The position numbers were made by a program, and so were the translations under genes. Of a stretch of 64,000 nucleotides of DNA, positions 42,448-51,046 are shown piece by piece; positions within the stretch are counted from its first letter, which is position 1; every line of letters starts with the position of its first letter. Origin of the DNA: Pseudomonas entomophila L48 (lineage in GTDB: Bacteria > Pseudomonadota > Gammaproteobacteria > Pseudomonadales > Pseudomonadaceae); NCBI RefSeq assembly GCF_000026105.1, contig NC_008027.1, forward strand, positions 1 to 64,000. The letters are read 5' to 3'. Below the pieces are notes generated by a model. The model made no database searches. It was not told the origin of the DNA and saw nothing but the letters and a program-made list of their open reading frames with translations.

Positions 42448-42534
42448 CTGTAGGAGCGGCTTTAGCCGCGATGCAAGCAACGCGGTGATTGGCACCGGCT
42501 ACGCCGGTGTTCGCGGCTGAAGCCGCTCCTACAG
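42448..42534. repeat. Paired REP element supplying the stop of the LLM gene
   Basis: Inverted units of the TGTAGGAGCGGCTTTAGCCG family with an internal palindrome (CCGGCTACGCCGG). Read leftwards, the right edge CTGTAG gives the TAG stop (42529-42531) of the luciferase-like gene. A degenerate GTAAACCCGCCCCCAC unit precedes it. Confidence 0.92.
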
Positions 42535-43524
42535 GGCCTGCGCCATCAGCTCGTAAGACCTGATCCGGTCGGCATGCTCATACAGGTCGCTGGTGAAGAT
42601 CAGCTCATCCGCACCGGTCTGCTCCAGTAGCACCTCCACCTTGGCCCGCACTTTCTGCGGGCTGCCAATCATCGCCAACCCCAGGAAGCTGCTCACCGCA
42701 TCGCGCTCATGGGGCAGCCACAGGCCATTCATGCTCTCTACAGGCGGGCGCTGCATCAGGCTCTGGCCACGGATCAGCGCGAGGATGCGCTGGTACACCG
42801 AGGTCGCCAGGTACTCGGCTTTCTCGTCGGTCTCGGCCACCACCATCGGGATGCCCAGCATCACGTAGGGCTTGTCCAGCGTCGTCGAGGGCTTGAAGTG
42901 GTCGCGGTAGATGCGGATCGCCTCGTGCATGTAGCGCGGCGCGAAGTGCGAGGCGAAGGCATAGGGCATGCCGCGCATGCCGGCCAGCTGGGCGCTGAAC
43001 AGGCTGGAGCCGAGCAGCCACATCGGCACTTCGGTGTCGTGGCCGGGCACGGCGATGACCTTCTGGTCGTCGGTGCGCGGGCCCAGGTAGCGCGACAGCT
43101 CCTCGACATCGTCCGGGAAGTCGTCGGCACTGCCAGAACGCTCGCGGCGCAGGGCGCGGGCGGTCATCTGGTCGGAGCCGGGGGCACGGCCCAGGCCCAG
43201 GTCGATGCGGCCAGGGTACAGGCTGGCCAGGGTGCCGAACTGTTCGGCGATCACCAGCGGTGCGTGGTTGGGCAGCATCACGCCGCCGGAGCCGATGCGA
43301 ATCGTCGAGGTGCCGCCCGCCAGGTAGCCCATCAGCACGGCGGTGGCGGAGCTGGCGATGCCATCCATGTTGTGGTGTTCGGCCACCCAGAAACGGTTGT
43401 AACCGAAACGCTCGACATGCTGTGCCAGGTCCAGCGAGTTGCGCAGCGACTGCGCCGGGCCGCCGTCGGCGCGCACGGGCACGAGGTCGAGGGTGGAAAT
43501 CTTCAGGTCACGCAGGTGCGTCAT
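42529..43524 (-). CDS. Luciferase-like monooxygenase (LLM class flavin-dependent)
   Basis: 331-residue TIM-barrel flavoprotein: [55 protein letters not shown] is the alkanal monooxygenase alpha-like N-terminus, followed by [40 protein letters not shown]. It probably uses FMNH2; the substrate is unknown. ATG at 43524 with GGAGG upstream. The stop codon lies in the REP element, so the last residues (MAQAL) abut a repeat. Confidence 0.87.
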   Translation of the reverse strand: MTHLRDLKISTLDLVPVRADGGPAQSLRNSLDLAQHVERFGYNRFWVAEHHNMDGIASSATAVLMGYLAGGTSTIRIGSGGVMLPNHAPLVIAEQFGTLASLYPGRIDLGLGRAPGSDQMTARALRRERSGSADDFPDDVEELSRYLGPRTDDQKVIAVPGHDTEVPMWLLGSSLFSAQLAGMRGMPYAFASHFAPRYMHEAIRIYRDHFKPSTTLDKPYVMLGIPMVVAETDEKAEYLATSVYQRILALIRGQSLMQRPPVESMNGLWLPHERDAVSSFLGLAMIGSPQKVRAKVEVLLEQTGADELIFTSDLYEHADRIRSYELMAQAL

Positions 43525-43687
43525 CGGAGCCTCCGCAGTAGGTGGTTGGCCAGTGGCCTTTGGGACTCTGTATGGGCACATTCGAAGGATTCAATGCCTG
43601 CGTGCATTTGCCCCGAGGCGCAACGGCGGCGGTTTCCTGTAGTCTAACCAGCGTTGGCAGCGTGTCTGCCCTGTCAGGAGCCGTTCC

Positions 43688-43921
43688 ATGATCCGCGTAG
43701 CAATCGCCGTGCTGGCATCCCTGCTGGCCACGGCCGCACTGGCCGCCCCCAAGCCGTGCGAAGAACTGAAGGCCGAGATCGAAGCGAAGATCCAGGCGCG
43801 CGGGGTAACCTCCTACACGCTGGAGATCGTGCCCAACAGCGAGGTCAGCGACCCGAACATGGTCGTGGGCAGCTGCGATGGCGGGACGAAGAAGATCATC
43901 TACCAGAAGAATGACCGGTAG
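43688..43921 (+). CDS. DUF1161-family periplasmic protein (copy 2)
   Basis: 77 residues with signal peptide MIRVAIAVLASLLATAALA and the same two-cysteine mature pattern (KPCEELKAEIEAKI...SYTLEIV...GSCDGGTKKIIYQK) as the protein at 42186. Divergence of the mature parts shows an old duplication. AGGAGCC precedes the ATG. The TAG stop is six bases from the next REP unit. Confidence 0.84.
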   Translation: MIRVAIAVLASLLATAALAAPKPCEELKAEIEAKIQARGVTSYTLEIVPNSEVSDPNMVVGSCDGGTKKIIYQKNDR

Positions 43922-43926
43922 TTCGG

Positions 43927-43990
43927 TTCGCCGGCAAGCCGGCTCCTACAAGGGTTGCGCCTTGTCTGTAGGAGCCGGCTTGCCGGCGAA
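43927..43990. repeat. Paired REP element (TTCGCCGGCAAGCCGGCTCC family)
   Basis: Inverted units beginning TTCGCCGGCAAGCCGGCTCC and ending GGCTTGCCGGCGAA. It separates the convergent DUF1161 and lipoprotein genes. Confidence 0.93.
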
Positions 43991-43995
43991 TGACT

Positions 43996-44409
43996 TCAAG
44001 GAATGCAGAACACCTCGCTGGGTTCATCCACCACCACCTTGCGACTGGCGTCGTACAGCAGCACCTGCGGCTGCATCACCGGCGCCCGGGCTTCCAGCCG
44101 GTAACGTTCGCCAGCCTTGAAGTCGTTGAAACGCACGGTGAGGTAGCAGGTTCTTTCAGTGGGGTCGGTGGTGAAACCGCCGGAATAAACCTCGAAGTCG
44201 AAACGCACCACCAGTTCATGCTTGCCGGGCGTCAACTGGAAGTAGCGGCCATCATCCAGACGCTTACCGTCCAGGCGGTCGGCCATGATGGTGCGACCGG
44301 GGGTGATGGTATAAAGGTCGACCCAGGCCTTGGACGGGTCGACGGGGGGCAAGGGGCTGGCGCAGGCCCCGAGTGCGCTGATGGCGAACAGCATCATGGG
44401 CTGGCGCAT
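43996..44409 (-). CDS. Small lipoprotein, paralogue A
   Basis: 137 residues. Lipoprotein signal MRQPMMLFAISALGAC with lipobox ALGAC, so it is probably anchored to the outer membrane. The mature part carries KAWVDLYTITPGR, RYFQLTPGKHELVVRFDF and CYLTVRFNDFKAGERYRLEA, a beta-rich pattern shared with the next gene. GGGAG precedes the ATG. Tandem duplicate of 44465-44878, both 137 residues. Resembles envelope proteins with a PEGA-like beta fold, but no function is assigned. Confidence 0.82.
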   Translation of the reverse strand: MRQPMMLFAISALGACASPLPPVDPSKAWVDLYTITPGRTIMADRLDGKRLDDGRYFQLTPGKHELVVRFDFEVYSGGFTTDPTERTCYLTVRFNDFKAGERYRLEARAPVMQPQVLLYDASRKVVVDEPSEVFCIP

Positions 44410-44464
44410 GGCGAAACTCCCGCTCGCGGTTCACAGCAAACAAGCATAGCGCCATTTGCGGGGT

Positions 44465-44878
44465 TCAGCTGCGTTGGCAACCTGCCGGCTCACCTTGGCC
44501 GAGCAGTTTCTGCTGCTGGTCGTAGAGCTTGATCCAGGGGCGGAAGCCAATGCTGCCCGCCTGCATCTGATAGCGCTGGCCGGCGGCGAAGTCCTTGAAC
44601 GTCAGGTTGAGCTGGCAGTCGCGCCACAGCGGTTCGTCCACCGCGCCGATGTTGCTGGGCGTCACCGGGAATTGGTAGCGCACGGTCAGCTCGTGGTTGC
44701 CGGGCTGCACTTCGAAATAACGGGTGTCGGCCCAGTCGCGTTCGTCCACTTGCAGCGCGTGCAGCGAGTCGTTGTTGCCTGGGGCCAGGTCGATCCAGGC
44801 CTGTTTCGGGTCTGGGTCTGGCAATGTGGAACAGCCTGAAAGCAGCACGAGCGTGCTGGCGGCAAACAGAGTACGCAT
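44465..44878 (-). CDS. Small lipoprotein, paralogue B
   Basis: 137 residues with lipobox in MRTLFAASTLVLLSGC. It shares KAWIDL, RYFEVQPGNHELTVRYQF and CQLNLTFKDFAAGQRYQMQA with paralogue A 55 bases downstream. GGGGAAG precedes the ATG at 44878. The two are likely one transcript, divergent from the lipoprotein metallopeptidase at 44946. Function unknown. Confidence 0.82.
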   Translation of the reverse strand: MRTLFAASTLVLLSGCSTLPDPDPKQAWIDLAPGNNDSLHALQVDERDWADTRYFEVQPGNHELTVRYQFPVTPSNIGAVDEPLWRDCQLNLTFKDFAAGQRYQMQAGSIGFRPWIKLYDQQQKLLGQGEPAGCQRS

Positions 44879-44945
44879 GGCGAAGCTTCCCCTTGGCGAG
44901 ATAGTCTTGGTCGCATTCGGCCGACGAGCGAGATAGACAGCCTCG

Positions 44946-46085
44946 ATGTTTGGACTTTTTCTTTTCATGCGCTGCAGCCGTCGGGCTCTCGACCGCGTTT
45001 TCATCCGGTTTGTTCCCGTGGCGGTCGCGCTCCTGCTGAACGGTTGCTCCAGCATGGGTTACTACGGGCAGTTGGCCGAGGGCCAATGGCAGTTGTTGCG
45101 GGCGCGCCAGCCGGTGGCGCAGGTGATCGCCGACCCTGCCACCCAGCCGGTGTTGCGTCAGCGTCTGCATTTCGCCGAGCAAGCCCGGGTATTTGCCAGC
45201 GAGCACCTGAAGCTGCCGGACAACGGCAGCTACCGCGTCTATGCCGACCTGGGGCGGCCTTACGTGGTGTGGAATGTATTCGCCACCCCGGAGCTTTCCT
45301 TGCAGCCGGTGACCCATTGCTTCCCCATCGCCGGTTGCGTGGCTTATCGCGGCTATTACCAGCAAGGTGATGCCCGTGGCGCGGCGGCGCTGATGCGCCA
45401 GGAAGGGCTGGATGTCTACGTGGGCGGCGTGGAGGCCTACTCGACACTGGGCTGGTTCGATGACCCTATCCTTTCGAGCATGGTGGGTTGGGGGAATGAG
45501 CGGCTGGCCACGGTGATCTTCCATGAGCTGGCGCACCAGCGTTTCTATGTGCAGGACGACACCGAGTTCAACGAGTCGTTTGCCTCCTTCGTCGAGCAGG
45601 AAGGATCGCGGCAATGGCGCATGGCGCGTGGGCTGGCAGCGGTCGAGGATGGCAGCGTGAAACAGCGCGAGGGGTTCACCCGGCTGATATTGGCCAGCCG
45701 TGAGCGGTTGCAGGCGATCTATGCCGGGCCGCTGGACGAGGCGGGCAAGCGGGCGGCCAAGCAGGCGGAGTTTGAACGGTTGCGCAGGGAGTACCGCGAG
45801 GTGCGGGACCGGGAGTGGGCTGGGGATCGAAGGTTTGATGCCTGGATCTATGCGCCGATGAACAATGCCAAGTTGCTGCCGTTTGGGCTGTATGACCAGT
45901 GGGTGCCTGTGTTTTCGCGGCTGTTCCAGGATGTTGGCGGAGACTGGTCACGGTTCTATGAGCGGGTCGAGGCGTTGGGGCGGCTTTCGATCGAAGAACG
46001 CAAGGCGGCGTTGACGCGATTGCAGCAACCTGGGGCCGCGTTGCGGCCCATCGCCGGCAAGCCGGCTCCTACAGGTGCTGACTAG
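44946..46085 (+). CDS. Putative aminopeptidase lipoprotein (zinc metallopeptidase)
   Basis: About 379 residues with a lipobox (VALLLNGCSSMGYY), so an outer-membrane lipoprotein facing the periplasm. The zinc motif HELAH is at residues 193-197 (VIFHELAHQRFYVQDDTEFNESFASFVEQEG), with the Glu-containing helix 18 residues later. Matches the putative aminopeptidase family (PF10023 type). The start could be 44946 or the ATG at 44967. The last residues (PIAGKPAPTGAD) are encoded by a REP half-element, meaning the stop was lost into the repeat. Confidence 0.85.
   Translation: MFGLFLFMRCSRRALDRVFIRFVPVAVALLLNGCSSMGYYGQLAEGQWQLLRARQPVAQVIADPATQPVLRQRLHFAEQARVFASEHLKLPDNGSYRVYADLGRPYVVWNVFATPELSLQPVTHCFPIAGCVAYRGYYQQGDARGAAALMRQEGLDVYVGGVEAYSTLGWFDDPILSSMVGWGNERLATVIFHELAHQRFYVQDDTEFNESFASFVEQEGSRQWRMARGLAAVEDGSVKQREGFTRLILASRERLQAIYAGPLDEAGKRAAKQAEFERLRREYREVRDREWAGDRRFDAWIYAPMNNAKLLPFGLYDQWVPVFSRLFQDVGGDWSRFYERVEALGRLSIEERKAALTRLQQPGAALRPIAGKPAPTGAD
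46050..46076. repeat. REP half-element inside the end of a coding region
   Basis: TCGCCGGCAAGCCGGCTCCT followed by ACAGG. It is read in frame as IAGKPAPTG at the C-terminus of the metallopeptidase. Confidence 0.88.
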
Positions 46086-46091
46086 ACACGC

Positions 46092-46742
46092 TCAACCGTG
46101 CATGAACGCCTGGTGCAACTCGGCCAGTGTCTCGAAGTGGAACGCTGGCGCCTCGGCCACCAACTCCTCCCGACTGCCGAACCCGTACCCCACCGCTACC
46201 GCCTGAAGCCCATTGCTGCGGGCGCCGATCAGGTCGTGCTTGCGGTCACCGATCATCAGGGTCTGCGCCGGGTCCAGCCCTTCTTCATCCAGCAGATGGC
46301 GAATCAGCTCGACCTTGTTGGTGCGGGTACCGTCCAGTTCGCTGCCGTAGATCACCTTGAAGTGCTGGGCGAAGGCGAAGTGCCGGGCGATTTCACGGGC
46401 ATATTCCCACGGCTTGGAGGTGGCGATGTACAGGGTGCGGCCTTGGGCATTGAGGGCTTGCAGCAGCTCAGGCACACCGTCGAATACCAGGTTTTCGTAC
46501 AGCCCGGTCACCTTGAAGCGCTCACGGTAGAAGTTCACCGCCTGCCACGCCTTGGCCTCGTCGAAACCGTAGAACTGCATGAAGGCTTGCAACAGGGGTG
46601 GACCGATGAAGTGCTCGAGGCGGGCCAGGTCGGGCTCGTCGATGCCCAGCTTGGCCAGGGCGTACTGGATCGAACGGGTGATGCCTGAGCGCGGGTCGGT
46701 CAGGGTGCCGTCGAGGTCGAAGAGGATGTTCTGCTGATGCAT
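46092..46742 (-). CDS. HAD-superfamily hydrolase, phosphoglycolate phosphatase-like
   Basis: 216 residues with the HAD nucleophile motif ILFDLDGTLTDPRSGI, the Thr/Ser motif LYIATSKPWEYA, the Lys in GTRTNKVELIRHLL and the acidic motif MIGDRKHDLIGARSN. Resembles Gph-type phosphatases acting on small phosphates. ATG at 46742; the GTG at 46754 is less likely. Substrate not determinable. Confidence 0.85.
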   Translation of the reverse strand: MHQQNILFDLDGTLTDPRSGITRSIQYALAKLGIDEPDLARLEHFIGPPLLQAFMQFYGFDEAKAWQAVNFYRERFKVTGLYENLVFDGVPELLQALNAQGRTLYIATSKPWEYAREIARHFAFAQHFKVIYGSELDGTRTNKVELIRHLLDEEGLDPAQTLMIGDRKHDLIGARSNGLQAVAVGYGFGSREELVAEAPAFHFETLAELHQAFMHG

Positions 46743-46774
46743 GTCGGGGTCCACTTGAATCTATCGTCGACTGC

Positions 46775-46794
46775 TTCGCGGGCTTGCCCGCGAA
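46775..46794. repeat. Short palindrome between HAD and gamma-carbonic anhydrase genes
   Basis: TTCGCGGGCTTGCCCGCGAA is a 20-base hairpin with a TT-centred loop and no T tail. It is a fourth REP-like core variant and may end or attenuate the transcript of the upstream gene. Confidence 0.7.
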
Positions 46795-46798
46795 TGGG

Positions 46799-47347
46799 TC
46801 ATTCCGGTTGGTCGTAGCCTTCGGCCAGGTGTTGGTCCTTGAGCTTCACGTAGTTGCCGGCGCTGTAGGGGAAGAACGCGTGTTCCTGCTCGCTCAGCAG
46901 GCGCACCTGCTTCACCGGGCTGCCCATGTACAGGTAGCCGCTGACCAGGCGCTTTCCTGGTGGAACCAGGCTGCCGGCGCCGATGATCACCTCATCCTCG
47001 ACGATGGCGCCGTCCATGATCGTGCTGCCCATGCCTACCAGGATGCGGTTGCCCAGGGTGCAACCATGCAGCATGACTTTATGACCGATGGTCACCTCGT
47101 CGCCGATGATCAGCGGGAAACCGTCAGGGTTGAACGGCCCGGCGTGGGTGATGTGCAGCACACTGCCGTCCTGCACGCTGGTGCGCGCGCCGATGCGGAT
47201 GCGGTGCATGTCGCCGCGTACTACGGTCAGCGGCCAGATCGAGCTGTCCGCGCCGATCTCGACGTCGCCGATGACCACCGCCGAACGGTCGACGAAGGCC
47301 CGTGCTCCCACTTTCGGCGTGTGTTGCTGGAAGGTCCGGAGGGCCAT
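46799..47347 (-). CDS. Gamma-class carbonic anhydrase-like protein (left-handed beta helix)
   Basis: 182 residues with hexapeptide repeats forming a left-handed beta helix (IGDVEIGADSSIWPLTVVRGDMHRIRIGARTSVQDGSVLH). The zinc His residues are visible in HITHAGPF..GHKVMLHGC. Related to CaiE/YrdA-type proteins. AGAGG precedes the ATG. Divergent from prlC. Carbonic anhydrase activity of this subgroup is often weak or unproven. Confidence 0.88.
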   Translation of the reverse strand: MALRTFQQHTPKVGARAFVDRSAVVIGDVEIGADSSIWPLTVVRGDMHRIRIGARTSVQDGSVLHITHAGPFNPDGFPLIIGDEVTIGHKVMLHGCTLGNRILVGMGSTIMDGAIVEDEVIIGAGSLVPPGKRLVSGYLYMGSPVKQVRLLSEQEHAFFPYSAGNYVKLKDQHLAEGYDQPE

Positions 47348-47449
47348 GATAGTGTTCCTCTGCAATGCCGATAGGCAGGCTGCCTGCTGCGGTCGGCGTC
47401 GATTGTAATTAAGATGGTCCCGTGTTTCTCCTGCCAAGGTACCCGAACC

Positions 47450-49501
47450 GTGAGTGCGAACAACCCGCTGCTGCAGTCCCATGATCTGCCGCCCTTCTCG
47501 GCAATCCGCGCCGAGCATGTGCTGCCGGCGATCGAGCAGATCCTCGCCGACAACCGCAAGGCCATCGCCGACCTCCTCGAACAGCAGGGCAAGAACCCGA
47601 CCTGGGCCGGCCTGGTGCTGGCGATGGACGAGCTCAACGACCGCCTGGGCGCCGCCTGGAGCCCGGTCAGCCACCTCAACGCGGTGTGCAACAGCAAGGA
47701 GCTGCGCGAGGCCTACGAGTCGTGCCTGCCGGCCCTGAGCGCCTATTCCACCGAGCTGGGCCAGAACCGCGCCCTGTTCGAAGCGTATGAAGCCCTGGCC
47801 GCCAGCCCAGAGGCCGCTGGCTTCGACGTGGCGCAGAAGACCATCATCGACCACGCCCTGCGCGACTTCCGCCTGTCGGGCATCGACCTGCCGGCCGACA
47901 AGCAGCAGCGCTACGCCGAAGTGCAGAGCAAGCTCAGCGAGCTGGGCAGCCGCTTCTCCAACCAACTGCTCGACGCCACCCAGGCCTGGACCAAGCACGT
48001 CACCGACGAGGCCGCCCTCGCCGGCCTGACCGACTCGGCCAAGGCGCAGATGGCCGCCGCCGCCCAGGCCAAGGGCCTCGACGGCTGGCTGATCACCCTG
48101 GAATTCCCCAGCTACTACGCGGTGATGACCTACGCCAGCGACCGCGCCCTGCGCGAAGAGCTGTACGCCGCCTACTGCACCCGCGCCTCCGACCAGGGCC
48201 CGAACGCCGGCCAGTTCGACAACGGCCCGGTGATGGAAGAGATCCTCGACCTGCGCCAGGAACTGGCCGGGCTGCTGGGCTACCAGAACTTTGCCGAACT
48301 GAGCCTGGCCACCAAGATGGCCGAGTCCAGCGACCAGGTGCTGACGTTCCTGCGTGACCTGGCCAAGCGCAGCAAGCCGTTCGCCGCCCAGGACCTGGAG
48401 CAGCTCAAGGCCTATGCCGCCGAGCAGGGTACCCCTGAGCTGGCCAGCTGGGACGCCGGTTACTTCGGCGAGAAGCTGCGCGAGCAGCGCTACAGCGTGT
48501 CGCAGGAAGCCCTGCGCGCCTACTTCCCGATCGACAAGGTGCTGACCGGCCTGTTCGCCATCGTCCAGCGCCTGTATGGCATCGAAATCAACGAACTCAA
48601 GGGCTTCGACAGCTGGCACCCGGACGTGCGCCTGTTCGAGATCAAGGAGAACGGCCAGCACGTCGGCCGCTTCTTCTTCGACCTCTACGCCCGCGCCAAC
48701 AAGCGTGGCGGTGCCTGGATGGACGGTGCCCGCGACCATCGCCGTACCGCCGCCGGCGCGCTGCAGAGCCCGGTGGCCAACCTGGTGTGCAACTTCACCC
48801 CGGCCACGCCCGGCAAGCCAGCGCTGCTGACCCACGACGAAGTCACCACCCTGTTCCACGAATTTGGCCACGGCCTGCACCATCTGCTGACCCGCATCGA
48901 GCATGCCGGTGTATCCGGCATCAACGGTGTGGCCTGGGACGCGGTGGAGCTGCCGAGCCAGTTCATGGAAAACTGGTGCTGGGAGCCGGAAGGCCTGGCG
49001 TTGATCTCCGGCCACTACGAAACCGGCGAAGCGCTGCCCCAGGACCTGCTGGACAAGATGCTGGCGGCGAAGAACTTCCAGTCCGGCATGATGATGGTGC
49101 GCCAGCTGGAGTTCTCGCTGTTCGACTTCGAGCTGCACGCCACCCATGGCGACGGCCGCGGTGTGCTGCAGGTGCTCGAAGGCGTGCGCGACGAGGTCTC
49201 GGTGATGCGTCCGCCGGCCTACAACCGTTTCCCCAACAGTTTCGCCCACATCTTCGCCGGTGGTTACGCGGCGGGTTACTACAGTTACAAGTGGGCCGAA
49301 GTGCTGTCGGCCGACGCCTTCTCGCGCTTCGAAGAGGAAGGTGTGCTGAACGCCGAGACGGGCCGCGCCTTCCGCGAAGCCATCCTCGCTCGCGGTGGTT
49401 CCCGCGAGCCGATGGTGCTGTTCGTCGACTTCCGTGGCCGTGAACCTTCCATCGATGCATTGCTGCGCCACAGTGGTCTCACCGAGGACGCGGCGGCATG
49501 A
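47450..49501 (+). CDS. prlC: Oligopeptidase A
   Basis: M3-family zinc peptidase that degrades signal peptides and short peptides in the cytosol. The 683-residue product has the catalytic HEFGH at 470-474 (TLFHEFGHGLHHLL) and the third ligand region downstream (VELPSQFMENWCWEPEGL). The GTG at 47450 gives the family start SANNPLLQSHDLPPFSAI and has AAGGT upstream; the longer reading from 47414 is not supported. Its stop overlaps the yheV start (ATGA). Confidence 0.95.
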   Translation: MSANNPLLQSHDLPPFSAIRAEHVLPAIEQILADNRKAIADLLEQQGKNPTWAGLVLAMDELNDRLGAAWSPVSHLNAVCNSKELREAYESCLPALSAYSTELGQNRALFEAYEALAASPEAAGFDVAQKTIIDHALRDFRLSGIDLPADKQQRYAEVQSKLSELGSRFSNQLLDATQAWTKHVTDEAALAGLTDSAKAQMAAAAQAKGLDGWLITLEFPSYYAVMTYASDRALREELYAAYCTRASDQGPNAGQFDNGPVMEEILDLRQELAGLLGYQNFAELSLATKMAESSDQVLTFLRDLAKRSKPFAAQDLEQLKAYAAEQGTPELASWDAGYFGEKLREQRYSVSQEALRAYFPIDKVLTGLFAIVQRLYGIEINELKGFDSWHPDVRLFEIKENGQHVGRFFFDLYARANKRGGAWMDGARDHRRTAAGALQSPVANLVCNFTPATPGKPALLTHDEVTTLFHEFGHGLHHLLTRIEHAGVSGINGVAWDAVELPSQFMENWCWEPEGLALISGHYETGEALPQDLLDKMLAAKNFQSGMMMVRQLEFSLFDFELHATHGDGRGVLQVLEGVRDEVSVMRPPAYNRFPNSFAHIFAGGYAAGYYSYKWAEVLSADAFSRFEEEGVLNAETGRAFREAILARGGSREPMVLFVDFRGREPSIDALLRHSGLTEDAAA

Positions 49502-49776
49502 GCGAGGTAGCCGTGAGCAAGAGCAAACGACGCTTCATCGCCGGTGCCGTATGCCCGGCGTGCAGCGAGATGGACAAGCTGATGATGTGGAACGAGGACG
49601 GCGTGCCGCACCGCGAGTGCGTGGCCTGCGGGTTCACCGACACCCTGAACGAACAGGGCCTGTCGGTACCCAAGGAGCTGGGCACCCGGGTCAACCACCT
49701 GGAACCGAAGGCAGCGCCGGCCAAGGTGCAGACCGTGCAGTTCTTCCCCAATCCGAAGCTGAAGAAGCCAGAGTAA
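49498..49776 (+). CDS. yheV: YheV-family putative zinc-ribbon protein
   Basis: 92 residues with two CxxC pairs (VCPACSEMD at Cys19/22 and CVACGF at Cys41/44) that can bind one zinc ion. The order prlC-yheV and the four-base overlap recur in gammaproteobacteria, suggesting coordinated production with oligopeptidase A. Ends with a basic tail FFPNPKLKKPE. Function unknown; a nucleic-acid or protein adaptor is possible. Confidence 0.85.
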   Translation: MSEVAVSKSKRRFIAGAVCPACSEMDKLMMWNEDGVPHRECVACGFTDTLNEQGLSVPKELGTRVNHLEPKAAPAKVQTVQFFPNPKLKKPE

Positions 49777-49799
49777 CCTGGGGCCCGCCTTGCGGGCCA

Positions 49800-49880
49800 T
49801 CGCCGGCAAGCCGGCTCCTGCCCCGACCGCGTTGGTCCATCGAACGGCGCTGTACCTGTAGGAGCCGGCTTGCCGGCGAA
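49800..49880. repeat. Paired REP element after yheV
   Basis: Units TCGCCGGCAAGCCGGCTCCT and GTAGGAGCCGGCTTGCCGGC in inverted orientation with an unusually long spacer of about 35 bases, preceded by the GGCCCGCCTTGCGGGCC hairpin. Confidence 0.9.
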
Positions 49881-49943
49881 GAGGCCGGTACCGGCAACGT
49901 TCATCTGCCTGACGGTCCTGGCCTTTGGAAAGAACCCGATATA

Positions 49944-49959
49944 CTGTATTCATATACAG
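49944..49959. promoter_or_regulatory. LexA (SOS) box
   Basis: CTGTATTCATATACAG fits CTGT-N8-ACAG with the AT-rich core typical of gammaproteobacterial LexA boxes. It is centred in a longer inverted repeat with perfect 15-base arms (49936-49969, left arm CCCGATATACTGTAT). It ends 18 bases before the start codon of the radical SAM gene, so LexA would block its promoter. Confidence 0.9.
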
Positions 49960-49977
49960 TATATCGGGACTTCCACC

Positions 49978-51033
49978 ATGACCCCTGCCCCCCTCCGTGG
50001 TCGCGGCACCGCCGCCAACCCCCACAACCGCTTCGCTCCAAGCCGCTCGGTGGCCGAGGACGACGGCTGGCACCAGGAAGTCCCGCCCACCCAAGGCACC
50101 GAAGTGCGGATCGAGACGGCCAAGACCATCATCGCCCGCAACACTTCCCCCGACCTGCCCTTCGACCGTTCCATCAACCCCTATCGCGGCTGTGAGCACG
50201 GCTGCATTTACTGTTACGCCCGCCCCAGCCACGCCTACTGGGACCTCTCCCCCGGCCTGGACTTCGAAACCAAGCTGATCGCCAAGACCAACGCCGCCGA
50301 AGTGCTCGAGCAGCAACTGAGCAAACCCGGCTACGTCTGTGCGCCGATCAACCTCGGCTCCAACACCGATCCCTACCAGCCCATCGAGCGCGAGCAGCAA
50401 CTCACCCGGCGCTTGCTCGAAGTGCTGCTGCGCTACCGCCATCCGGTCACCATCGTCACCAAAGGCTCGCTGATACTGCGCGACCTCGACCTGATCAGCG
50501 AACTGGCCAGCCAGCGCCTGGCGCGGGTGATGATCAGCCTCACTACCCTCGACGACGAACTCAAGCGCACGCTGGAGCCGCGGGCGGCGGCGCCCAAGGC
50601 GCGACTTCGCGCGATCCGGGTATTGCGCGAGGCGGGAGTGCCAGTGGGCGTGCTGTGCTCGCCGATGATTCCGATGATCAACGACAGCGAACTGGAGCGC
50701 TTGCTGGAAGCGGCGAAGGAGGCCGGCGCGCAGAGCGCGGCGTACATGATGCTGCGCCTGCCGCTGGAAGTGGCGCCGTTGTTCGAGCAGTGGCTGCAGG
50801 ATCACTACCCACAGCGCGCCGCTCATGTGTTGAGCCTGATCCGCCAGAGCCGTGGTGGTGAGCTGTATGACAGCCGGTTCGGTGCGCGGATGCGCGGTGA
50901 AGGGGTGTTCGCCGAATTGCTGGCGCAGCGCTTTCGCAAGGCGGCCAGACGGTTGGGGTTTGAAGGGCGGGAAGACTTGGCGCTGGACTGCACGGCCTTT
51001 TGTCCGCCGGGCTCGCAGATGGCGTTGTTCTGA
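49978..51033 (+). CDS. SplB-like radical SAM protein, predicted SOS-induced
   Basis: 351-residue radical SAM enzyme of the DNA repair photolyase SplB-like group (COG1533). The cluster motif C72-x3-C76-x2-C79 is in RGCEHGCIYCYARPSHAYW, followed by LGSNTDPYQPIER and the late MLRLPLEVAPLFEQWL. The LexA box directly upstream predicts induction by DNA damage; the P. aeruginosa counterpart PA0069 is, as I recall, in the reported LexA regulon. ATG at 49978; the frame from 49870 would run through the LexA box and is rejected. Substrate unknown; unlike true spore photoproduct lyase, this group has no proven lesion. Confidence 0.88.
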   Translation: MTPAPLRGRGTAANPHNRFAPSRSVAEDDGWHQEVPPTQGTEVRIETAKTIIARNTSPDLPFDRSINPYRGCEHGCIYCYARPSHAYWDLSPGLDFETKLIAKTNAAEVLEQQLSKPGYVCAPINLGSNTDPYQPIEREQQLTRRLLEVLLRYRHPVTIVTKGSLILRDLDLISELASQRLARVMISLTTLDDELKRTLEPRAAAPKARLRAIRVLREAGVPVGVLCSPMIPMINDSELERLLEAAKEAGAQSAAYMMLRLPLEVAPLFEQWLQDHYPQRAAHVLSLIRQSRGGELYDSRFGARMRGEGVFAELLAQRFRKAARRLGFEGREDLALDCTAFCPPGSQMALF

Positions 51034-51046
51034 GTGCACGCGATCT

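Noticed and set aside
46799..49471. Uninterrupted 890-codon minus-strand frame covering the gamma-carbonic anhydrase gene and the antisense of prlC
   Set aside because: Only the last 182 codons match a family and have a ribosome site. The rest is the complement of prlC third-position GC bias.
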